The notes under the pieces were generated by a model, which searched no databases, was not told the DNA's origin, and saw only the letters and a list, made by a program, of their open reading frames with translations. The translations under genes were made by a program, and so were the position numbers. From an uncultured Clostridia bacterium (GTDB taxonomy: Bacteria; Bacillota; Clostridia; Christensenellales; UBA1242), in assembly GCA_944377365.1 (NCBI GenBank), contig CALWEQ010000001.1:1-64000 (forward strand): a DNA stretch of 64,000 nt, written 5' to 3'. Positions 16,128 through 26,600 of this stretch are shown piece after piece. How positions within the stretch are numbered: the first letter of the stretch is position 1; each line of letters opens with the position of its first letter.

Positions 16128-17585
16128 TTACAGCAATGGGGCAAAAAGCCTAAACACCGACTGCGCAAGTTTACTTAAAGCCGGCGCCTTTTTAAAATAC
16201 GACTCATCTGCCAAATTTGAATTGTCCATGTCTTTTTTCATCTCTTGTGCATACTGTTGATTTAATTTTTCTGAATACATTATCGCTGTCGATTCAAAAT
16301 TTAAACCAAATGATCTGTTGTCAAGATTGCAACTTCCAATGGAAAGTAGATTGTCATCGACAAGCAAAGTTTTTGCGTGCATAAATCCGTTGTAAAAATA
16401 TGTCTTTATGCCGATCTGCGCCATCTCGCGAGCATAAGAGAGTGTTGGAAAAAAAACCGTCCACCTGTCAGGTTTTGAAGGCAACATTATCCTAACGTCT
16501 ACTCCACTTTTTTGCGCTATTGTGAGAGCGGATATGAAAACATCGTCTGGGACAAAATAGGGTGTTTGCAACCAAACTCTTTTCTTAGCAGAGGTGATCA
16601 TCTTTACATACGCTTCTTTAATTTTTTGTAATTTCGAATCTGGCCCCGATGTCAATATTTGAAGCCCCACATCACCCTTTTGTTCTGGAACTGGAAAATA
16701 TTCTTCAATGTATTGTTCAACTGGAGTGTTGTCTTTTTTTGCATATCTCCAGTCATCAAGAAAAATGTTTTGCAAAGGAAATGCACCGCTCCCCTCAATT
16801 CTTATGCTGGCATCTCTCCATGGAGAAAGCTTCTTTTTCATACCCATATGATCCTCACGGATATTTATGCCACCCGTATATGCGATTTTGCCGTCTATCA
16901 CAACGATTTTTCTATGATTTCGATAGTTTATCTTTAAGTTAATCATTCTAATATGCATGAATGGTGGGAAAAACTCGGCAACCTCTCCACCAGCCTTTTC
17001 AAGTTTTTTAAAAAAACGTTTGCGTGTGTTTTTGCTTCCTACTGAATCATATATGAGCTTTACTTTAACCCCTTCGTTTGCTTTTTTAATTAATATGTCC
17101 ATAATCTCTTTGCCAACTTTGTCATTGGCAAAAATGTAATACTCCAAATTGATAGATTTTTTAGCGGACATTAGATCCTGCTTTAAAATTGCAATTTTTT
17201 CAAATCCGAAACAAAAATATTTTACGTCATTATATAGGCAAGGATATCCACCCATGTCAAAACAAAGTTTGACAAGTTCTGCATTTTGACCGAAATTTTT
17301 TGTCCCACTGACCTCTGAAAAAGTTTGCAAACCTCTGATGTTGTTTAAAACGTCTTTTTCCGAGATTGCTTTCTTTTTAAGCATTCTACGTGTTCGATAG
17401 CTTAGCCCACTTCCAAGTAAAACATAAAATATAAACCCTATGCCTGGAAAAAAAGTTAAAATTGAAAGCCATGCAATTATCGTTTGAGGTTTTTTCTTTT
17501 CAAGAAAAATCATACCAACAAGTAAAAACAAGTTGACTACGCCTAATATACCAAATGCGGTCAAAAGCCAAAATGCCCAATGCAA
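16128..17585 (-). CDS. cls: Cardiolipin synthase
   Basis: The 485-residue protein has two N-terminal membrane segments ('FWLLTAFGILGVVNLFLLVG' and 'IIAWLSILTFFPGIGFIFYV') and two phospholipase D domains. Their HKD motifs are 'HRKIVVIDGKIAYTGG' and 'HAKTLLVDDNLLSIGS'. It joins two phosphatidylglycerols into cardiolipin at the inner membrane. The length matches Firmicutes Cls. The start appears to be TTG at 17585 with GAGGAGG about 9 nt upstream; no ATG lies nearby in frame. It stands alone between a terminator and the structured element downstream of the giant gene. Confidence 0.93.
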   Translation of the reverse strand: MHWAFWLLTAFGILGVVNLFLLVGMIFLEKKKPQTIIAWLSILTFFPGIGFIFYVLLGSGLSYRTRRMLKKKAISEKDVLNNIRGLQTFSEVSGTKNFGQNAELVKLCFDMGGYPCLYNDVKYFCFGFEKIAILKQDLMSAKKSINLEYYIFANDKVGKEIMDILIKKANEGVKVKLIYDSVGSKNTRKRFFKKLEKAGGEVAEFFPPFMHIRMINLKINYRNHRKIVVIDGKIAYTGGINIREDHMGMKKKLSPWRDASIRIEGSGAFPLQNIFLDDWRYAKKDNTPVEQYIEEYFPVPEQKGDVGLQILTSGPDSKLQKIKEAYVKMITSAKKRVWLQTPYFVPDDVFISALTIAQKSGVDVRIMLPSKPDRWTVFFPTLSYAREMAQIGIKTYFYNGFMHAKTLLVDDNLLSIGSCNLDNRSFGLNFESTAIMYSEKLNQQYAQEMKKDMDNSNLADESYFKKAPALSKLAQSVFRLFAPLL

Positions 17586-17633
17586 TGTTTATTTCCTCCT
17601 CAACATCAACGACAAAAGTAACCTTTTCTAACG

Positions 17634-17685
17634 AAAAGTTTTGCTTTGCCTTTCGGCAAAGCGCCCGCAACATGCGGGCACTTTT
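17634..17685. repeat. Nested inverted repeats forming a three-way junction
   Basis: Outer arms AAAAGT (17634-17639) and ACTTTT (17680-17685) enclose two perfect hairpins: GCTTTGCC/GGCAAAGC (17643-17650, 17655-17662, loop GAAA on the minus strand) and GCCCGCA/TGCGGGC (17663-17669, 17673-17679). It begins a few bases after the giant gene's stop on the minus strand and may act as its terminator or a stabilising 3' end. The overall plan resembles the element at 39951-40031. Confidence 0.7.
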
Positions 17686-17688
17686 GTC

Positions 17689-20600
17689 TTAAACTAAAAT
17701 CACTCTAAACCAACCAAGCCTGTAATCATTTCCGTGAACATTTCGTTCAAATGTCCTGTCTGGCCCACCAGAAGCCTTGACATAGATGTTTACCAAAATA
17801 TATTGTTGATTGTTTACGGTGTAATCAGGCCCTGTGTAAAGATATGTTCCGTCAAAGTATGCTGTTGAAACGTCACCCTCACCTGCTGTAACTTCGAAGT
17901 AAATCGAACTTGTGAGCAGTATCGAGCTGAATTTTTCCCCGCTTTCAATATTAACCGTATGCCCATTTATTGATATAAGATTTCCATTGCTATCAGTCTT
18001 GAATTCATAAGTGGTTGTTTCACCTCCATATGTCATATCAAAAGAGCCTACTCCGTTTTCAAAGCTAATATTAGTAAATGTAGCATTCGTCCCTGCTGTA
18101 AAAGTGCAAGTTGCAGGAGTCTCTCCTTCAGCTGGAACGTATCTGTATGTTATGTTAAATACACTATTAAACAGTCCAATTAATCCTATTTCTGAATCAT
18201 TCCCTATCTGACCATTATTTTGTGTTGCTTGATAAATTGTTACGCCATTCGCCCATGCGCTTATAGGTATTTTGAAGTTAGCGGTTGTTGGGGTTCCGTT
18301 TGCAGACTGAATATAATTTTTCCACACTTTATTTGTTTCATCATAATACTGAATGCCTGATTCACTTGCGTCTGCATCAATTTGTCTTATCGTTGTGTCG
18401 CCGAGTCCTGTGTCAAGTGAATAATATTCTCTTGTCAACCAGTACACTTGATTATAGCGGTAATATAAATTATTCACGCCAACAATATATGATTTATTCA
18501 CCGTAGCATAGTTGTTTGTAAATCTTCCAGAGTCTTCAATGTATAGGGTGTCGTTTTCAATATGTTGCCAACTACTACTGATTGTATAACCACCGTTTAA
18601 GCAGTTTTCTTTTATATCATTGCCACCATATCTCACACGGAAATCTACACTATCTAATATATCTTCGGAAGCAGTAACATTTATTGTTACCGTGTCAGTG
18701 TTAGGTTGCAAAGTCATACCCAAAATTTCTGACAAGCTGTTATAGGTCGTTTCAGGTCTATATTGGTAAGTGTTGTTTATTGTTTTCGAACCTTCAAATT
18801 CTTCAGATCCACGCGTCATCTCAACGGTCACTGTTGCTTGACCGCCTGCTGGAAGAGTAACTTCTAATGTGTCGTCATAATAAGTTACACCTGAGTTTAC
18901 ATCGTTGCCGTTATTTTTAACTTTTATATAGTCGCTTAAATTAAAGCGTTGTGCGTCGATAACAACATTTTTTGAGGTGCTGACGTTGTATTGCCTGCTA
19001 ACAGTTGCAGGGAAACTTATGTCACATGTTTCAATATCACCGTCTTTTTGATATTTCAACGTTACATGCACTTCAACTTGAACGCTACTGTTTGTTCCAT
19101 AGTACCAACCTGGCAAATTAGGAACAGTAAATCGCCCTTCGCCGCTAGCTTGTATTCCCTCATATGAAATTTGGACATCTCCTTCTTCCTTATCTGTTAG
19201 TTCCCATGGGTTCTTCAATTCACTGCTTGTAATTAATTTATTATTGTTTATATTTAAGCCTCGAACAGCATTTTCATCAAGATATTTAAATCCAACACTT
19301 TCAATCGTAACGTATTGATAAATCATGTTGGCTGTACTAGCCATGTAATTATCATAAATATCTTGTCCGCTATTGATGTTGTCGCTGTTAACATTGTTCG
19401 CCTCTGCATTTACGCCCCATGTTGCAATATTGTCAACGACGATCATTTTCACTGATCCGCTATTGTCTTCTGGTGGATTGTCTCTCTGCATGGTCAAGTC
19501 ATATTTATCGTCTTTTTCGTTCTCTGGTGTACCCATATCATTCTTATTAGCAACAATCTTATCATAAATTACGCCAACGTCAAATTTTTCACCTTCGGTA
19601 AATGTTGCATCAGAAAAAGCTGTGCTAATCACAGGATTTTGAGACGATGGAGATGAAAGAGTGAAGTAAAACTCTATTTCAAATCCCCAAGAGTTGGTTA
19701 TTTCAAGCATGTACAACTTCTGCCCAAATGCGATTGAATCAGGTTTTAATGTTAGTTCATTGTTTTCTCCATCATTATTTTTCCAACTGTAAATGTTTCC
19801 AGCAAGGGCTTTGTCAGTATCTAGATCAACATCATCAATTTCCGAGTCACTCTCACTTATTTTTTTCTGCCACGGAGAATCGATGTTTAATTTTGCAATG
19901 TTGCTTGCGTCATTATAGCCATTTCCTGACCCTCGCACTGTCAACGTATAAGTCAAGCTTTTTGCAATATTACTGCTGTCCCAATTTGATCTTACAAAGG
20001 ATATGATTGAATTGCTGTTTGTTGCGATGTTGAAAACACTTTTATCGTCCGGAACAAAATTGTAAGGGTTGTCTTCATTTGATGCCACTCCATCAGTTAC
20101 AACTCCCGCAGTAGCAACTTGCATTCCACCGATTGTTACGTTGTAGTCAGGTATAAGTTTAACGACAAAATAGAATTCTTTCCTAGTGTCCGAAACTTCG
20201 TAAGTCAACTCCAAGAGAACGTAGGTGCCATTATTGTCAGTTCCTTCGCCAAATAGATAATAATCGTAAACTTTGTCATTGTCTTTTATCGGTGTAAAAC
20301 TTAAATAGTCATCACGTGACGTCGTTTGATATTTAAATTCATTAGATGAAATGTTGCTTGGCAAACCACCAATTGTTTTCCAATCCCAACTTTCATCCAA
20401 AGTGTTAACTACTTGTAAGCTTATTTCTGCCTCCCCAATGTTTTCGGCAGACAACATCTCGCCGGTAGATGGGTGACGTATGCCCATTTCGTTTACAAGA
20501 GTGTAATGGTTGATTTTGTTTGTTTCAATTTCGATTATTGTTTGATTGCTTCCCGACCAAGCATGTTGCGCTTCAATATCAAGTGCTTTTTTGAGTCTGT

Positions 20601-23600
20601 ATTTTATTTCACCATTGGTTGTTTCGCCGATTTGATATTTTACGCTGAAAGTTGCAACTTCATCATTGTCAAAAAGCGAGGACCCTCCGGCTTCTATTTC
20701 TTCTCTTTCTATTATAGTTAATGAACTGCTATTAATAATTTGTGTGTTGCCGTTTGATAGGCGATACTTATATTCAACTCGGCTTGCTTGTCTAACAAAC
20801 GAAACTGCCGTAGAACCAACGAAATCGTCATTTGAATTAAACGAGCCGATCACAAATTCATAACCCTCTTTGAGTAAATTATCTGCTAAATTACCTGTAG
20901 TTAGATCGGTAGTTGAAATTTGGCTACCAGCAATTGTTTTATCACTTAATATACCAATATCGACAAATATGTTAGATCCCTTGTCGATCATGCTTTGTGT
21001 GAGGACAAAAGACGCAAGAGGATTGTCTAAATAATCATCTTTGTCCTCAGCCCCGAGTGTTCTCACATAAATTTTCTGTAATGAGCCTGCTACTGCACCA
21101 TCTCTTACAATACTTAATTCAACGAGTCTATTTTTTGCAAATATGTTTGTTGTTGTTGTGCCATCCTCATAAATCTCACTATTGTCGGCATAAATATTTT
21201 CATAGCTTCCGCTAGCTGTCGTCACATAATTGATTGTGTTGTTAGTGCTTGCAGAGATCACCGTTGTAAAGAAGTAAATTGTGTATTGCGCTGTCACACC
21301 TTTATAAGTTATACCAAAAGTAACTGACGCCCCTTCAGCAACAGTAACATCGCTCTTCACTTTAAATGTCTTGTTATTATTCCACTTTGTTGAATCATAA
21401 ATATCTTCTGAATTTGTAATGACCCCAGCAGTATTCGAAAACCCGCTAAATGAAATTATTGAGTAAGTTATGTCATTTGCTATATCGCTATAAAGTTTTG
21501 AAGTTGTAGTTATTGATATTGTACCATCTTTTTCAGTTAAAGCAACATCGTTAAACGTAATTCTGTTATTTTCAGCAAAATAAGCTTTCCCACCAAAGAA
21601 ATCGGTTAAATTTATACCTCCACCAGCATTTGCTATGGCGCTCTTGGAATAACTCTCATAACCAAGATTATCAACTGCTCCAAAAGGATTTGGGTAAGAA
21701 ACATCATAGGTTGCAGCAGCAACTATTGTAAATGTCAACTCAATATTATCTGTTGTAAATGAATAACCATCCTCCTTTTCATAAGTCAAAGTAAACACTA
21801 TTCTCGCCGGTGTGTTTTGTCCAACATATTCTGGCGTGATTTCTAAATAAGGATATGCTGTGTCACTCTCACTCCCTGAATTTACAACCTTAATCCCGCC
21901 ACTCGCAAACAAATTTTCGTCGATATTGACGCTTTTAAGGGTGTATGTTCCGCCTGAAGTTATCTTTGTGCCAGAACTTTCCAATATCTGCGTCAATTCA
22001 ATTGTTTTGGTGCCCCTTGCAAGAATATCTCCTATACCCTGCGATTTGATCGATATGTTTGGTTCAAAATTAAACGTTTTTTCAGTATAGCCTGTATTCC
22101 CATTATAACTATAATAAACTCTTATAGTAGCTGTTTTGCTTTCGCCATACATTGGTTGAACTGAAACCGTTGTGTCAGTTATATCTATGAAATTTGCTGG
22201 AATATAGTTTTTGCCTGTGTTTGCATCGGCTAAAGTTACATCTTCAATTGCGTCAACATCATAATTCTCTGGTTCATATGCGATTACATCTGTTACGGTA
22301 GCACCTGCTAAAGATGTAAACAAACCTATTGTTGCCTCAACCGACGCAATATACTCGCTTCCTCCACGCAAGGTATCATCAGTCGTCCATTGCATATCAA
22401 CTGTCGCTGGGATTAAAACTTTTACGTTTATTTCTGCTTGCCCATCGTTTATCACAAAAGTCAAATTAATTTCTCTGTCAGCTTCTACAAAGGCTGGAAC
22501 CGTAATTGTCAACGTTTTAGGATTTGTTTCAGTTGTGTCTAATGTAAAACTATAACCTTCTACACTTGGCGCTTGAAGAATCGTTTCCACCTCGTTAGGT
22601 AAAACAGAGCTTTCTTCACCATTTTCCCATCGCTGTTTGGTTGTAATTGAAAATTTGTGATCTCCTTCGCCACGTCCAAGGTTGATGACCCAATCACCGT
22701 TCTCCTGGGAAACATTGTCAGCGCTTTCATCATTAACTTTTTTAATATCTAAGAAGTACTCCACATTTGTGCTGTTGATTGTAAAGATGTATTCAAGAGT
22801 TTCGCCAAAGAAATTTGAATAAGATTTTTCAACAATCAACGTAGAATTGTCAAGCCCATTGTTTGTATTCGTCAGTGTAAGCTCGCTTCCAGAGATAGAA
22901 ACGAGATTGTCATAACTAGCTTCAACTCCGTCCACATAGAATGCTTTTATTTTGTAAGTCGCCTCGCCTAATCCTAGTAAACTTAGAGTTAATATAGAAT
23001 CGTTCAATGCATAGCTGTATTCCTTGCCTTCTACAATTATTTTTCCGTTTTCGCCTTTAGCAACAGTTTCACCAAAACTTAAAGTCAATAGATTTGTTTC
23101 TGCAGTATATTCTACGTTGTAGGTCTCTCCGTTTATTAATATACTGCCCGTAAAATTATTGTCATCGCTAGATGTAAGAGTTGCAGTCAAATTCTCTTCC
23201 ACAGTTGGAGTTGCAATGTCTGGGAAGCGTTTGTTTCCGTTAGAATGCGGAGTTTCGAGATTTACAGGCAATGAAGACTCAACACTTAAATATTCTGTTG
23301 TTGCTTCTTCATATGGATAATTTACGGAGTCAAGTGTTGCGTTTGGAGTAACAGAGATGTGTAATATAAACGTATGAGAGAAATCGCCTTTCAACATTGT
23401 AATTTGAATATCCATTGGCAATTTCCCATCAACAAGTCCCGAATAATTTGTTGAAAGGTTTTTAAACACGATGTTTCCATTTGTCAATGAGCTAATCAAC
23501 GAATCGCTGTAATCAGTCGAAACAGCGCCATCTTTCAAATAGCCAAAACTAATGGTAACATCTTCACTAGTAGCGGTTAACCCTGCTAAATCAAGCAGGC

Positions 23601-26600
23601 TGTAAGCTCCTCCGCCAAGAGCGTCTGCATTCACGCCGTTGTTTATGACACCGTAAAGGTCAGCATTATCTTCACCTGGGAAATCACCACCAATCTGTGA
23701 CAAAACAACCGGAATGTCCCACGTAGCATAATTAAAACCTCTTGCATTCTTAAAATTAAACCTTATGTAAGCATTGTTGTCATATCTAAGTGCTTGAGTT
23801 TTGGATTGAAGGCTTAATGTGTAAGTATTCTCTTCCGTTGAAGTAACTCTGTAAAAATCACTATTTGCCGTTGATAGAAGTTCGGCAGTTAAGCCACTAT
23901 ACACCCAGCCTCTTGAAACCTTTATTGATGACTGCGTGATTAACGCCATCTTTTTGCCATCAAAGTTAAGTGCCTCCTCTATCGCATTTACACCATCTGC
24001 TGTTGTTAACAAAGCTTCGCTTATAAGTGTTTCAACGCCAATCCCGAGTGTAAGGTCAAACGTGTTTGACGCTATAACATTTCCCGAGTTGTCATAACAA
24101 TATAAAACTATCTCTTTTGAAGAAGTATTTCTGTCAAAATGCAAACTTGTTGTTTTCCTACTTATATTTCCGTTGCTTTCCATATCAACTTTAATGTATT
24201 CAAGGTCATTGTTGTTTTCGTCTACAAACTTATACGAACCTACCAAACCACCAGCCTTTAAAGTATCAGTCAAATCATTGGTTCCTATTGAAGTATTATA
24301 TGGTGACGAAACTTTGTAAGTGGTGATTCGGCTTAATTCGAAAATGTTCGTGTATGAATAGCCAGAAGTTTCTGCTTGCGCCATATCTAATAAGCTAATA
24401 GTCCCGTTCGTAATTTCAGATTTTTCTATTTGTAAATTTGGATAGACAACAAATGAAAGGTCAATCGAAAAACCATAATAGTTGCCTTTTAAAGTACCGT
24501 CATCTGGCGTGTTTACTGCATAAAGCTTTATATTATATGAAGTTTGCTGAGTGACATCATTAAAGGTAAGCACGCCTTTGTTGATTTGAGCAATATATCC
24601 ATTTTCATTTTCTGTTTTTATCGAGCCATCTGAGTAAATGTAATAATTGCCCTCAAATACTGCGCCCCACTCAACATTATTTACCTGCAAATAATTTTTT
24701 ACATCGTTAGGTATTGTTGTGTCTGTGCCACTTGTATTGTTCAAATTAATGCCAAAGCCAGCATAAACGCCTATTGTGTTTGTATCTGTATGCTTTTCGA
24801 CGCCTGTGATCCCTTCACCATAATTCACTTGATTTAAACTGTTTTCAGTAAGTTGTGCCGTTGGCTGAATTGTAAGTGAGAATGTGAAGTTGAGTGTGCC
24901 ATTTGCATTGCGAGCATTGAAAATCAATGTAACACTTCGCCCAAAATAGTAGTTAAGACGCAAAGAATAAATAGAATCTGAGCTTAAAGGCGTTCCGTTA
25001 CTAAAATCACTGACTGTTCCATCGGCATTAATTGTCTTATAAGAAATCATATTCCACAAATCGCTATTTACTTCTGATAAAAACGTTGGTGCCAACGTGA
25101 TTGTATAGGCATCGTTACTGTATTTATCTCCGTCATTTACATAAACAGTCAAAATGCCCTGGTCAACTGACGAACTATTTTGGTTGCCACTTTCGTTTTT
25201 TAATTTTATTTCTGTGCTTCCTTCTCCTACCCCAGTCGGAGTGTAACTATACGAAACAGAAGATGTGCCTGTATACTGTTGATCAAGCACATAGATCGAC
25301 GAAACACCTGTGCTCGTAACACTAAAGGTTAAAGTTATGGTGGCAGATCCCGATTTGATAGTAACCGTTGCAGTGCCACTTCCATTTCCAAAACTTATTG
25401 TTTTTGAAATATCATTCGCCATAACTAGTGTAGGGTTCGAAGAAGCTATGCTGTAATTTCCCTTAAACTCTCTGCCGTATTGATCCAGAGTTTTAATACC
25501 GTTTTGATTTTCTTCTCCAAATTCTGCAAAATAGTTGTTTAGTACGTTTAAACCAACACTTGATTCTTCCAATCCTGTTATATCTATTGAACTTGTGCCG
25601 TCTGATTCTAATGTTTGCGTAACAGTGAGATTTTTGCCTTCTAAATCACTTACAATCGTCTTTGTTTGTTGATCATAAACCGTTATATAATCAAGTCTGT
25701 CTGCCCCACCAATATTTGCAATCTTTCTTTCTGTAGAAATTGAGTTGTTGTATTCAACAACCAGGTAATAATTTTCTCCCTTTTCAACTGAAAATTTTAA
25801 GTTTGGCTCGATGCCTATATTTAAAGAAACACTGCCTGTTCCTGCACCATTTGAAACAGGTGTGCCAAATCTAAATACGTTTGTTATTTTTTCACCAGCA
25901 CCGTTTTCATCTTTAGAAGCGAAGAAAGTGATGTTGCCGTTGTTAAATTCATCTCTAAACAATTGCTCGTCGCCACTTTCTACGGAAATCGTCATTTTAA
26001 TGGTGTTGCCAATAGTGTCGCCTGTTATATTTGACCCAGATGGAATTGCATAAGCAGGTGCTTGAGTGCCCTCGAGCCACACGTCTCCATTTGTCACTTC
26101 AACTTCAACGCCGTTTATTCCACGCAAGCTATCTTCTACATCCACCGTAACTAGTGAAGAAGTCTTAATCAACTTGTATGTGCCATCTTCGTTAAATATT
26201 GGCTCGTTGTATGCGTTGGTTTGAACTGTTGCAAACACGATGTTAAATGATGTCGCATGATTTACAACCAATTCTCCACCTTCTAAAGGATAAAATTTGG
26301 TGTTCCCACCATTATAAGAATAAGTACCCAGACCTTGTTGTGAATAAGACACGTTGCCTTCAACTCCGTCGCCATAGGCAAAAACAACCTTTCTTTGATA
26401 AACGTTGGTTGCAGGAACGACAGCTACGTCATACAAGTTTTGTGCATATTGGGCTGGAACAGGAACCCCGTTGTTATATATTATCTTTAAATTTATACCT
26501 TCTACTTCTTCATCCAACCAATCGATATCCCATTCAACATCATCTTCTTCATGCGTTGAAACCGAAGCATACAAAATTTTTTCTTCGTCAAATATGTTGT

